A stretch of DNA of 64,000 nt from Anaerolineae bacterium. Lineage in GTDB: Bacteria; Chloroflexota; Anaerolineae; Aggregatilineales; Phototrophicaceae. The stretch's first letter is position 1. The number at the start of each line of letters is the position of its first letter. Both the position numbers and the translations under genes were made by a program. This document shows, piece by piece, positions 33,677 through 42,607 of the stretch. The notes beneath the pieces are model-generated. The model did no database searches and was not told where the DNA came from. It saw only the letters and a list, made by a program, of their open reading frames with translations. The stretch covers positions 124,001-188,000 of the forward strand of contig JAFLCG010000012.1 in the NCBI GenBank assembly GCA_017303635.1, in the 5' to 3' direction.

Positions 33677-34960
33677 ATGACCATTCAGATGATCCAGCAG
33701 GGGATAGCAGCATTGCGTGCCGGACAGACGGCAGAAGGCGAACGCTTTCTTCTTATCGGGCTGCGGAGCGCCGAGGTGACAGGGCAGTGGCGGGCGGCGG
33801 CCTGCCTGTGGCTGGCTAACCTGTACACGGACCAGCGCAAGGGGCAGTATCTGGCGGAAGCCCAGCAGGCCGACCCGAACAATCCGGAAGTGATCCGGCA
33901 GGTGCAGGCCTATTACGATACGGTCAATCCGCCTGCGCCGCCGATCCCTCAGGCGGCGCCACCGCTGCCCGGGCAGGGCGGTGGGACTTATGCGCCGGTA
34001 CCACCACCGACTCCCTGGGCAACTCAGCAGACCGTACCGGCCCAACCGCAGCCTCCCTGGGCGAGCGCGGTTCAGAATATCAATTCGATCCCTGTGCAGC
34101 CACCCCCGGCGGCTCCAGCTTTTGGCGGAACGCTCAATCCGGGCGCACCCGGCGCAATCCCCCAACCGCTGCGTCCGGTCACGCCAGAGCCACCGCGCCG
34201 CTATCATGCCTGCGCAGTCATTGGCGGACCGAATGGGCCGGGTAGCGCTTTTTTCATTGCCCGCGAGGGCCTGTTGGTGACGACTCGCTATGTGGTCGGC
34301 GGTATGGAAAGTGTGATGATCGAACTGGGGGAGACCCGCCAGCAAGTGACCGGGCGCGTGCTGCGTTCCTTCCCGCACTACGATCTGGCCTTCATCTATG
34401 TCGAGATGATGGTTGATGAACTGATGCCAATTACCCCGCTGCCCGCGGTGCCAGATAATACGCCGCTGATTGTTATGTCCTGGAACGGGACGGTTGTTCG
34501 GGGCATTCGGCGGCCAACCCGCCGGACGCTGGGGCCGCAGTGGTTCCCGACCGATATTACCGAGCCGCCGGACGCGGGCGGTTGCCCGATTATGGATGAC
34601 AGGCAGTATCTCATGGGGATGCTGACGCGGAATACGACCAGTAATTCCAATCACTGCTACGGCCTGCATATTTCCGCCATCCGGCAATGCCTGGAAACCT
34701 TCCGGCAGGAAACGACCACCCAGCGCCTCTACTGCCCGCACTGCGGCTCCTATGTGCAGGCTCCGGTGGGGGGCGGGCACTATTGTGAAGTGTGCGGCGC
34801 CGTCACGCCCCGGTCGGAAGGGCTGGTGCGCGTGCCGAATCCGCAGACAGCCCGCTACTATGCCGAATTTGGGCGGATGCCCTGTATCCACTGCAATGCC
34901 CAGGTCGGCTTTTATAATGGCACCTGCCTGCGCTGCGGGCGGGTCTCCACGGCGACATAG
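33677..34960 (+). CDS. Dead trypsin-like (HtrA-fold) protein with TPR-like N-terminus and two zinc ribbons
   Basis: 427 residues from ATG 33677 (ATG 33596 and 33638 are possible; a TATAAT lies at 33634-33639). Residues about 1-80 form a helical TPR-like unit (QQGIAALRAGQTAEGERFLL), then a Pro-rich linker. Residues about 175-340 follow the trypsin/HtrA pattern: GSAFFIAREGLLVTTRYVVG, HYDLAFIYVE, PDAGGCPIMD, LMGMLT. The catalytic His is Tyr205, Asp236 remains, and the Ser of the usual NSGG is Ala300, so it should not cleave peptides. The C-terminus has two zinc ribbons (CPHC...CEVC and CIHC...CLRC). It lies 9 nt ahead of the YbjN-like gene and upstream of the TIR genes, all co-directional; a sensor or adaptor role is inferred. 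Confidence 0.8.
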   Translation: MTIQMIQQGIAALRAGQTAEGERFLLIGLRSAEVTGQWRAAACLWLANLYTDQRKGQYLAEAQQADPNNPEVIRQVQAYYDTVNPPAPPIPQAAPPLPGQGGGTYAPVPPPTPWATQQTVPAQPQPPWASAVQNINSIPVQPPPAAPAFGGTLNPGAPGAIPQPLRPVTPEPPRRYHACAVIGGPNGPGSAFFIAREGLLVTTRYVVGGMESVMIELGETRQQVTGRVLRSFPHYDLAFIYVEMMVDELMPITPLPAVPDNTPLIVMSWNGTVVRGIRRPTRRTLGPQWFPTDITEPPDAGGCPIMDDRQYLMGMLTRNTTSNSNHCYGLHISAIRQCLETFRQETTTQRLYCPHCGSYVQAPVGGGHYCEVCGAVTPRSEGLVRVPNPQTARYYAEFGRMPCIHCNAQVGFYNGTCLRCGRVSTAT

Positions 34961-34969
34961 GAGGTATCT

Positions 34970-35440
34970 ATGTTCAATGCATTTAATCGGCAGCAGCAGA
35001 TGCCGGCAGGCCCGAACCTGGGCCAGTACGCGCAGACGGTCGAGAGCATTCTGGCGAGCATCGGGATCAATGCGACTGCGGCCCGCATGAATATCGAGGC
35101 CGGCTATGGTTGGACGTTCCGGCGCGGCTCGGCCACGATTGAGGTGTACGTCTCGCAGCAGGAAGGGGTGGGGTATTTCCAGGTGCTCTCGCCAATATTG
35201 CATGTGCCGATGGGCGGCTTGCTGCCATTCTATCGGCGGCTGCTGGAACTCAACCTGCAACTGACAGCGGCTGCGCTGGGCGTGTACCTGGATGTGGTCT
35301 ACGTATTCAGCGAGCGCCCGCTTGACGGGATGGACTCTAAGGAGGCCAACAGCATCATCAACCTGGTTTGTTCCTATGCCGATGACCTTGACGATCGCCT
35401 TGCCAACGAGTTCAGTGCCCGCCAGTATGGACGAATGTAA
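34970..35440 (+). CDS. YbjN / type III chaperone-like protein
   Basis: 156 residues. Alternating helix-strand pattern (YAQTVESILASIGINATAAR, ATIEVYVSQQEGVGYFQVLS, GLLPFYRRLLELNLQLTAAA, YLDVVYVFSERPLDGMD, EANSIINLVCSYADDLDDRL) typical of YbjN or type III secretion chaperone-like folds, which bind partner proteins. Starts 9 nt after the pseudoprotease gene behind GGAGG, so they are an operon. Confidence 0.75.
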   Translation: MFNAFNRQQQMPAGPNLGQYAQTVESILASIGINATAARMNIEAGYGWTFRRGSATIEVYVSQQEGVGYFQVLSPILHVPMGGLLPFYRRLLELNLQLTAAALGVYLDVVYVFSERPLDGMDSKEANSIINLVCSYADDLDDRLANEFSARQYGRM

Positions 35441-35785
35441 CGATAATTACTATGAAAAAGTTATTTACTTAAGGTGAACAATTGAGGAAGATTTAAACGT
35501 TTCTAGCGAACCCGTGAAGATTTCCTGAATTCCTATTACAGTTGTGTAATACAAGCCGTTGCTATGGTGAAGTATTGCTTGATGCCCGCTATAATGAAAT
35601 TGTAGAAGTTTCCCGCACACAGTGATCTTGCATGATTGTTTGACGGGTATCTGTTGATACCTGGGAAATTCTTGCGATGGTGTTGGTTGGAATATGGTTA
35701 GTAATAAGCCGAAATGTCCGTTGGATGGGAACGCCTGGGGAGGCGGAGAATTTGCTGGTTTGCATAGGGGATTTCGGAGACATAA
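35441..35785 (+). promoter_or_regulatory. AT-rich leader upstream of the TIR-NACHT gene
   Basis: 345 nt markedly AT-richer than its surroundings. A TATAAT (35590-35595) preceded by CGC gives an extended -10-like promoter; no good -35. Start GTG 35786 is preceded by CGGAGACATAA. A 48-codon frame from ATG 35694 overlaps the TIR start but shows no match. No terminator seen. Confidence 0.5.
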
Positions 35786-38700
35786 GTGGCTCAGGGACCT
35801 GTTTTTCTCAGTTATCGCAGCACCGAGGTGGACTTTGCCCTGAAACTGGCAGTTGACCTCAAGGCAGCTGGCGTTAACTTATGGATGGATCGGCTGGACA
35901 TCAAGCCGGGTGATGACTGGCTCAAAGCGCTGCAGAACGCTGTTAGCAACTGCGCCGCGATGATCCCTGTCCTCAGCCCTGACTATGTCGCATCTGGTTA
36001 CTGTGAAAAAGAATTGGCCCGCGCTGACCGCATGGCGAAGGAAATCTTCCCAGTAGTGATCCGGGAAGTGCCGGATGCCAGTTGGCCTATCGAAATCCAG
36101 CGCCATCAATATATTGATTTCAAAGCCTGGCGGGATGAAAAAGCTTATAAAGAACAGCTCGCCCGTTTGATTGCAATCCTGAAAGAAAAAGTAGCCGATC
36201 AAGTCGCCGCTGAACCCGAAGCGGGCGCCCTCCAACTGGTGACATTGATCGCCGAGCTGGAATCAGAACGCGGCATCATCTCCCGACTGGATAACCTCTC
36301 CAGCACCAGCCTCACCAATAAAGACAACACCATGCGTCCGCAGCCCGTGGCAGTGCGGACGTGGAACTTGCCGGGTCGCTTCGCGCTGGTACAGCCAATC
36401 AGCGGGGATGATGCCCGCAAGCTGGTCATCCCGCGCAAAGAGACACGGGTCTCACTGACCAGTTTTCAGGAAGCGCAGAATAAGTACCCGCGTTTCGTGC
36501 TGGTTTCTGGCCCGGGCGCGGGTAAATCGACTGTCCTCCAGCAGATGGTACTGGAGACAGCGCATATGCGGCGGGGATCGCCGGTGGTGGCCTTGGTGCC
36601 GCTGCTGCTCAACCTGGCGGAATGGGGTGCAGATCAAACCCTGGAAGCCTTCGTGCGGGCCAATTGGACGCTCGACTTTGACCCGTTCCGCATGGCAGCC
36701 AAGGGTAAACTGATCGTTTTCCTGGATGGCCTGAACGAAATGGGGGCGACCGCCGCCTCTAAAGCCGCTTCCATCCGCAACTGGCTCAATGGTGAGAACG
36801 CTCCGCAGCGCCTGATCGTGACCTGCCGGAAAGGGGATTACACCCCGGCGCTTGACCTCGGTCTACCGGTGATCGAGATTGTCGATCTGACCGCTGACCA
36901 TGCCCGCGAATATGCCCAGCACTTCCTCGGGGAAGTCGGCGCCCGTTCGTTCATCGACAGCCTGTATCCCCCGGAAGAACGCCTCGACCGCGCGACCCGC
37001 CACATTCAGCAGATGGCGCGTAATCCGTTCCTCCTGAGTGCGCTGCTGATCCTGCGCCAACGTCAGCCGAATGAACCGCTGCCGTCCAGTACGGGCGGGT
37101 TGATGGCGGCGCTGATCAAGGAACTGTGGTCGGTTCAGCCGGAAGAAGCGCGTGCCGTCGCCTGGGAAAAAATCGAGGCCGCGCTGGTCGATCTGGCCTT
37201 CCATATGGTTGATGCCGATATGCCGCCGACCATCTCGGTCGAGAATGCGCTGGAGTTTGTCAGTCCCAACCCGGTGCTGGATGCTGCGGTGAACGTCGGC
37301 TTGCTCGACCGCAACGGCGAAACCGTCCGTTTCGCCAACCCCTTTGTGCAGGACTACTTTGCAGCACTCGGCCTGAAGCACATCGGCCTGCCAACCCGCC
37401 TGACTCGTCCCCAGTTCGACCATCACAACCAGCGCGTCCCACAGCGCTGGGATAGCCCGATGATGATGTTAGCCGGTACGGCGGTCAACGCTGACTCGGT
37501 CGTGCTCAATGTGGCGGAGGTTGATCCTTACCTGGCGCTGGCCTGTGCGGTCAGCGGAATCGAGATCAGCGATCTGACCTTTGATCGGGTGGTCAATCAG
37601 TTGCTCACCCGCCTGAAGACCGAAGGTGATCTGCGCGTGCCGGTGGCGCGCATCATGCTGCCCACTGAACCGGAAAAGGCCGCGCTCATCCTCATGGAAG
37701 CCATGCGGGATGGCGGTTGGTCAGTGCGGTTGGCTGCGGCCAGCGCCCTCATTGGTGTTGATCTGCCGGTGAAATCGGCCCTGGCTACCGCCCTGCGTGA
37801 TCTGGAAAACAGCACTCGGGAATCGACCTCCGCGGCGTTGCGGCAGTTTGGCAAAAGCGCCTTGCCGACTCTGTTCCAGTTGATCCGCAGCGGCGAAGCC
37901 AAAGACCGGCGGGGTGCCGCTTGGGCGCTGGGTGAATTGAAAGAAACGGCGGGTGTACCGCTGCTGTTGGAAGCCCTGCGCGACCCTGAAGATGATGTGG
38001 CGCTGGATGCCGCGACCGCCCTCGGCCGCATTAAAGATACGGCATCGATCCCCGCGCTGATGGACTCGCTCGAGCATCAGAACATGCATGTCGGGCGGGC
38101 GGCGGCGCGTGCCCTAGGGTGGTTGGGCAAGCCCGCCCGCGATACCCTCCTGCAAGCTCTGAGCGATACGACCAGCAGCACCAAAAAACAGGTACGCGTC
38201 ATTCAGGCGCTCTCGCATATCGCTGATCCGACCGTCGCGGCGGCACTGTTGAACACCACCCGGCATCATCACCCGGATGTGCGCGGGGCCGCCGTCGAGT
38301 CGCTCAAGTATCACAAGTCGGCGGCGGCAGTGAAGCGCCTGATCGAATGCCTGCATGATGACGCTAAGCCGCGCTGGAGCCGGAACCGCATCAGCGATAC
38401 AGCAGCCATCATTCTGGAATACATCGGCACTGAAGAAGCCTTGCGGGCGGTCGAAAGTTGGCGCAAGGGCGATTTACCTGAGTCTGGGAGCGCACCCACA
38501 GCGCAGCCTGCGCTCATGATGGGCGGCGCAGCGGAGGCCCGCGAACGCCTGCTGAATGCGACTGGCAAGCTCAACAGTGAGAGCGTCCTGCCGTTTGACG
38601 TGCATACCGAAACACGGCCCGTGACGCCGGATGCCTGGGAACAGCGGCGGGATGTGGCTGCGGCGCTGGCTCATGGTGAACCGGCCCAAGTGTTGCCACG

Positions 38701-39925
38701 CCTGCGCGAACTGCTCCTGGATGAGGAGAGTCAGGTGCGGGTGACGGTGGTTCAGTCCCTCGGGACGCTGCCTGCCGAACCTGAGGTGCTGGCAACCTTG
38801 GTCGATGCCATGCGCGATACCGATGTGTTGGTGGTGGATGCGGCTGCCGAGATGCTCAAACGGATGGCGCGTCCGCCCGTGCCTGGGTTGGCCGAACTGC
38901 TGCGCGACTCGGATGATAACCGGCGTGGCGCGGCCATTGATGTGGTCGGCAGCTTGCGCGATGTCAGCAGCGTTGGGGATCTGATCGACTGCTTGGGCGA
39001 TTTACGGAAGCCCTGGCTTTCGGAAGATCGCATCTGTGATAAAGCCGTCCGCGCTCTGGAACTAATTGATACGCCGGAAGCCCAGGAAGCGGTCGAACAG
39101 TACTACGCTGCCAATCCGGCAGAAGCAGCCAAACGCAGCGGTGGGCGTCCGCGTGACCGGCATCTGGATGCGGTCAATGGCTTCCTGCGCGATATGGTCG
39201 ATACGGACTGGGGCATCCGCAATGAGGCCGCCAAACAATTGCGCGAATACGCCAAGAAGCTGCGCGGTCTGAAGCCCGCTGCGGTGAATGCGCGGCTGTT
39301 GGAGGTGCTGGGCAGCAGCAATTGGGAGACTCGGGCGACGGTGCTGGAGTCGCTCGGCTGGATTGGGGACAAGAGTGTTGCATCCTCGGTGATGCCGCTG
39401 CTGATTGATACCCAACGTGATGTGCGGGCGATGGCAATCCGTGTGCTGGTCGAACTGGGGGAGACCCAGGCCGTCGGCGGGATTGTCAATCTGCTGGCCG
39501 ACCGCGATGCCATTGTCCGGGAAGCCGCGGTGGAATCGCTGGGGCTGCTGGGTGATCCACGTGCGGTGCCGCCGCTGCTGGATGTTGTCCAGGACGATGA
39601 GCCGGGGATCGCCTATCTGGCGATTGAGGCGCTGGGCCGCCTGAAGCATGAAACCGCTGTCGATCCGCTGCTGGTGGTGCTGAAAGGGGCCGATGTTGGT
39701 GCGCGCTGGGCCGCCTGCTGGGCGCTGGGGCAGATCAGTGACGTCCGGGCCATCCCGGCGCTGATTGCGGCGCTGGCGGATAAGGCCAAGCCCGCCTGGG
39801 ATGAAAAGCCGGTCGGGGAAATGGCAGCGGAAGCACTGGCGCTTTTTGATACGCCAGAGGCCAGAGCCGCGGTGGAACAGTACCGCCGTGTACAGTCGGG
39901 TGATGTAAACGGGACTTCGGGCTGA
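35786..39925 (+). CDS. TIR-NACHT-HEAT repeat STAND protein
   Basis: 1379 residues from GTG. Residues 1-140: TIR domain (VFLSYRSTEVDFALKLAVDL, LWMDRLDIKPGDDW, SPDYVASGYCEKELARAD, Glu76 in the position of the NADase catalytic Glu). Residues about 230-560: NACHT-type NTPase with Walker A GPGAGKST (242-249), Walker B LIVFLDGLNEM (about 309-319) and the sensor-like TCRKGDY. Residues about 630-1370: many HEAT repeats of the PBS-lyase style (GAAWALGELKETAGVPLLLE, AVESLGLLGDPRAVPPLLDV). STAND proteins of this build sense a trigger through repeats, oligomerise with NTP and activate the TIR, which in known cases destroys NAD+ or makes signal nucleotides. No phage test is possible here; defence or signalling is inferred. 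Confidence 0.88.
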   Translation: MAQGPVFLSYRSTEVDFALKLAVDLKAAGVNLWMDRLDIKPGDDWLKALQNAVSNCAAMIPVLSPDYVASGYCEKELARADRMAKEIFPVVIREVPDASWPIEIQRHQYIDFKAWRDEKAYKEQLARLIAILKEKVADQVAAEPEAGALQLVTLIAELESERGIISRLDNLSSTSLTNKDNTMRPQPVAVRTWNLPGRFALVQPISGDDARKLVIPRKETRVSLTSFQEAQNKYPRFVLVSGPGAGKSTVLQQMVLETAHMRRGSPVVALVPLLLNLAEWGADQTLEAFVRANWTLDFDPFRMAAKGKLIVFLDGLNEMGATAASKAASIRNWLNGENAPQRLIVTCRKGDYTPALDLGLPVIEIVDLTADHAREYAQHFLGEVGARSFIDSLYPPEERLDRATRHIQQMARNPFLLSALLILRQRQPNEPLPSSTGGLMAALIKELWSVQPEEARAVAWEKIEAALVDLAFHMVDADMPPTISVENALEFVSPNPVLDAAVNVGLLDRNGETVRFANPFVQDYFAALGLKHIGLPTRLTRPQFDHHNQRVPQRWDSPMMMLAGTAVNADSVVLNVAEVDPYLALACAVSGIEISDLTFDRVVNQLLTRLKTEGDLRVPVARIMLPTEPEKAALILMEAMRDGGWSVRLAAASALIGVDLPVKSALATALRDLENSTRESTSAALRQFGKSALPTLFQLIRSGEAKDRRGAAWALGELKETAGVPLLLEALRDPEDDVALDAATALGRIKDTASIPALMDSLEHQNMHVGRAAARALGWLGKPARDTLLQALSDTTSSTKKQVRVIQALSHIADPTVAAALLNTTRHHHPDVRGAAVESLKYHKSAAAVKRLIECLHDDAKPRWSRNRISDTAAIILEYIGTEEALRAVESWRKGDLPESGSAPTAQPALMMGGAAEARERLLNATGKLNSESVLPFDVHTETRPVTPDAWEQRRDVAAALAHGEPAQVLPRLRELLLDEESQVRVTVVQSLGTLPAEPEVLATLVDAMRDTDVLVVDAAAEMLKRMARPPVPGLAELLRDSDDNRRGAAIDVVGSLRDVSSVGDLIDCLGDLRKPWLSEDRICDKAVRALELIDTPEAQEAVEQYYAANPAEAAKRSGGRPRDRHLDAVNGFLRDMVDTDWGIRNEAAKQLREYAKKLRGLKPAAVNARLLEVLGSSNWETRATVLESLGWIGDKSVASSVMPLLIDTQRDVRAMAIRVLVELGETQAVGGIVNLLADRDAIVREAAVESLGLLGDPRAVPPLLDVVQDDEPGIAYLAIEALGRLKHETAVDPLLVVLKGADVGARWAACWALGQISDVRAIPALIAALADKAKPAWDEKPVGEMAAEALALFDTPEARAAVEQYRRVQSGDVNGTSG

Positions 39926-39999
39926 AACCGGCTCCCGCGAATGATGCTTTAAGTAATTGAACTCAACCGGGGCAGGTCGGTTTGTAAAGGGAAAATGTC

Positions 40000-41805
40000 A
40001 TGCGTCTTTTTGTCAGTTACGCCAGGGTCGATAAACCCTACTGCATGCAGATCGTCGATACGTTGGATGTCCATGAAACCTGGTATGACCAACGCTTGTA
40101 TCCCGGTCAGAACTGGTGGAAGGAAATCCTCCGCAAGCTGGACTGGTGCGAAGGCTTCGTGTACCTGCTCTCACCAGACTCGGTCAATTCACAGTACTGC
40201 CAGCGCGAGTTTGAAATCGCGCAGCAGTTGGGGCGTGCCATCTTCCCGGTGCTGATCCGCGAAAATACGACTCTGCCGCAGGCCCTGAAGGATCTGCACT
40301 ACGCCAACCTCAGCCGGGGCATCACGGCAGAAGGCGTCAAGACGCTGCTCAATTCCATTTATCTGCATGAGCAGCAGCAGCGGGAGCGCCCCCAGCATGA
40401 TCCGCGCCCGCGTTCGGTCAGCAGCATTCCCACCCCGCATGTCACGCAGCCCCAGGTCAACCTGTCCTCCGTCGTGACTCAGGCCGCCAACGCCATGGAA
40501 GCCGGTCAATACGACCAGGCCGTGTTCTTCTTGAAGCAGGCCAAAGCCAACGGCTATACCAGCCGTTATATTGATATTGACGCTTTCCTCCAGGCAGCCG
40601 AAGAAGCCCTGGAGAAGCAATCCTGGCTGATCGAAGCTGACCGCGATTATCGGCAGATCAGCGATATGATCCGCCTGCGTTCGACCCGTCAACTGGCACT
40701 GGAAGCCTTCCTCGAATTCCGCAAGCAGTACCCGGATTATGACCCGGATAGCCTGGCGGATGCCTACCGCAGCGAACTCGAAAGCCTCCGCCTGGGTGGA
40801 GGCGGTAGCAGCCGTACGGTGACGGGTTTGTATATTCCGGAAGGTGCGCGTCTGCCCGCGCCGCAGCCCGGCCCGGCTCCTGCTTTGCCGCCGTCGCAGC
40901 CGCCCTATACGTCCTCTGAACCGATCATCAATCCCCGCAGCACGGGTACCATGCACCGCCTGGTCGATGATCGCCCTGGTACGGGCAGCCTGGCCTCGGC
41001 CTATGCGCCGTTGGGAGGACCATCGGTTGCCCTGGCCGATATGGAAATGCTGGAAGATACGGCTCAGGCACCGGCGGTTGGTCTGCCGCTGCTGGAATGG
41101 TGTATGGTTCCGGCGGGCAGCGTTCGCCTGATGGTGCAGGAGAAGGATGGTCGGGTACAGGAGCGTGTCGTCAGCCTGCCCGCCTTCCAGATCAGCAAAT
41201 ACCCGGTCACGATCGCCCAGTATCAGCTTTTCCTGGATGACCCCTCCGGTTACAACAACATCGCCTGGTGGGGCTACTCCGCTTATGCCAATCATTGGCG
41301 GATGAATAACCCTGCGCCGAAGGCCGCCCGCTTCAAGGGTGATGACCGTCCTCGCGAGATGGTCAACTGGTACGACTCCATGGCCTTCTGCCATTGGGCC
41401 AGCACCACCCTGGGGCGGAACATCGCCCTGCCGACCTCCGCGCAGTGGCAGCGTGCCTTCCAGGGGGATGACGGACGTGCCTATCCCTGGGGCAACCGCT
41501 TTGATAAAGACCGCTGCAACACCGCCGAGAATAACCTGAAGATGACCACCATCGTCATGCGTTACGATGATGGCCGCAGCCCTTATGGTGTCTACGATAT
41601 GGCGGGCAACGTCTGGGAATGGTGCCTGGATAGCAAGCATGAGCAGGATAAAGAGGCCAATATCGGCAGCAATGAGAAGCGCATCGTGCGCGGCGGCTCC
41701 TTCATGAGCCCCTCGCAGCGGTCACAGGTGGCCTTCCTCTATGACCTTGACCCGGCCTCCTACCACGCCTCCATCGGTTTCCGTATCGTTGACCTGACCG
41801 AGTAG
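40000..41805 (+). CDS. TIR protein with C-terminal SUMF1/FGE-like domain lacking catalytic cysteines
   Basis: 601 residues, 74 nt after the TIR-NACHT gene. TIR at 1-110 (MRLFVSYARVDKPYCMQIVD, YDQRLYPGQNWW, SPDSVNSQYCQREFEIAQ, Glu70). Residues about 150-270 are helical, then a Pro-rich linker. Residues about 365-601 form the formylglycine-generating-enzyme fold: ISKYPVTIAQYQLFLDD, REMVNWYDSMAFCHWASTTL, YGVYDMAGNVWEWCLDSKHE, RIVRGGSFMSPSQRSQVAFL, ASIGFRIVD. The active-site cysteine pair normally found after RGGS is absent, so it is likely a binding module, as in many FGE-like tails of conflict proteins. The stop TAG is supplied by the GTAGGGGCG palindromic repeat. AAAGGGAAA precedes the ATG. 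Confidence 0.87.
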   Translation: MRLFVSYARVDKPYCMQIVDTLDVHETWYDQRLYPGQNWWKEILRKLDWCEGFVYLLSPDSVNSQYCQREFEIAQQLGRAIFPVLIRENTTLPQALKDLHYANLSRGITAEGVKTLLNSIYLHEQQQRERPQHDPRPRSVSSIPTPHVTQPQVNLSSVVTQAANAMEAGQYDQAVFFLKQAKANGYTSRYIDIDAFLQAAEEALEKQSWLIEADRDYRQISDMIRLRSTRQLALEAFLEFRKQYPDYDPDSLADAYRSELESLRLGGGGSSRTVTGLYIPEGARLPAPQPGPAPALPPSQPPYTSSEPIINPRSTGTMHRLVDDRPGTGSLASAYAPLGGPSVALADMEMLEDTAQAPAVGLPLLEWCMVPAGSVRLMVQEKDGRVQERVVSLPAFQISKYPVTIAQYQLFLDDPSGYNNIAWWGYSAYANHWRMNNPAPKAARFKGDDRPREMVNWYDSMAFCHWASTTLGRNIALPTSAQWQRAFQGDDGRAYPWGNRFDKDRCNTAENNLKMTTIVMRYDDGRSPYGVYDMAGNVWEWCLDSKHEQDKEANIGSNEKRIVRGGSFMSPSQRSQVAFLYDLDPASYHASIGFRIVDLTE

Positions 41806-41828
41806 GGGCGCATGACTGTGCGCCCGCT

Positions 41829-41856
41829 AGAAATCCCGCCACACGGCGGGATTTCT
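41829..41856. terminator. Hairpin terminator after the TIR-SUMF1 gene
   Basis: AGAAATCCCGCC-ACAC-GGCGGGATTTCT, a perfect 12-bp stem 23 nt after the stop. Only a weak U tract follows. The adjacent GTAGGGGCGCATGACTGTGC palindrome (41804-41826) can form a second stem. Confidence 0.75.
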
Positions 41857-41922
41857 GATTCTGGGGATATATAGGTGAAAAAGGCGTTATACTAGGTGGG
41901 TCAGACCAGCATGGAGGCAGCA

Positions 41923-42582
41923 ATGGTCGATATGATCCCCACACTCGATGTGGCGCAGATTCCCGGCACCGTGCAGATCAGTGGGCGGATTCTCGCGCGG
42001 AACATCCCCTACGAGCAATTCATGGTAACCGAGTACGGCGAGACCCATGTGGAATGGGTGAACGGGGTGGTGATCGCAATGCCGTCGATTAGCTGGCGAC
42101 ACAATCTGTTGACGCAATTCCTGACGATGCTGATTCTGGCGTTCCTCGAACGGCATGGTGGCGGGCGGGTGCTGAACGACCCCATGCTGATGAAGCTGCC
42201 GAGTGTCCCTTCCTCCCGTGCACCGGATGTGCTGGTGCTGCTGCCGGAGCGTGAAGGCCAGCTTCAGCAAAATCAGGTGGTGGGGCCTGCCAACCTGGTC
42301 ATCGAGATTGTCTCCCCCGGCAGTGTGCGGATTGATACTGTGGATAAACGGCGCGAGTACGAACTGGGTGGTGTTCCGGAGTTCTGGTTGATTGACCCCA
42401 TGAAGCGGCGTGCGCTGTTCCTGCGCCTGAACGAGTCTGGCGTGTATGACGAAATCGAGCCGGAAGATGGCGTGTATACCTCGGCGGTGCTGGTGGGTTT
42501 CCGCCTGCCGGTGGAGATGCTGTGGCAAGATCCGCTGCCGACTGTGAGCGAGACGGTCGCGCTGGCGGCGGGGATGGGGTAA
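41923..42582 (+). CDS. Uma2-family (DUF820) restriction-endonuclease-like protein
   Basis: 219 residues from ATG 41923, which has GGAGG 6 nt ahead. The motifs WVNGVVIAMPSISWRHNLL, SRAPDVLVLLPERE and LVIEIVSPGSVRIDTVDKRR give the PD-(D/E)XK core with Asp in APDV and Glu in VIEIVS, and Lys in DKRREY. Uma2 genes are abundant in Cyanobacteria and Chloroflexota; the biological role is unsettled. The gene follows the TIR cluster after a strong hairpin, so it is probably transcribed separately (TATACT at 41889-41894). Confidence 0.88.
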   Translation: MVDMIPTLDVAQIPGTVQISGRILARNIPYEQFMVTEYGETHVEWVNGVVIAMPSISWRHNLLTQFLTMLILAFLERHGGGRVLNDPMLMKLPSVPSSRAPDVLVLLPEREGQLQQNQVVGPANLVIEIVSPGSVRIDTVDKRREYELGGVPEFWLIDPMKRRALFLRLNESGVYDEIEPEDGVYTSAVLVGFRLPVEMLWQDPLPTVSETVALAAGMG

Positions 42583-42607
42583 CGAACACCAAATTGGGTT
42601 TTAGTCT

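Noticed and set aside
33629..35260. 543-codon open frame on the minus strand
   Set aside because: Antisense to the pseudoprotease and YbjN-like genes; GC-rich codon bias on the other strand makes such shadows, with no family match.
35694..35840. 48-codon frame overlapping the start of the TIR-NACHT gene
   Set aside because: No ribosome site of note and no similarity; the GTG start of the TIR gene is well supported.
40189..41640. 483-codon open frame on the minus strand
   Set aside because: Antisense to the TIR-SUMF1 gene, low-complexity and unmatched.
41804..41826. GTAGGGGCGCATGACTGTGC palindrome as a dedicated regulatory site
   Set aside because: The same palindrome occurs at many unrelated loci in the window, so it is an interspersed repeat that may act as a terminator only by chance.
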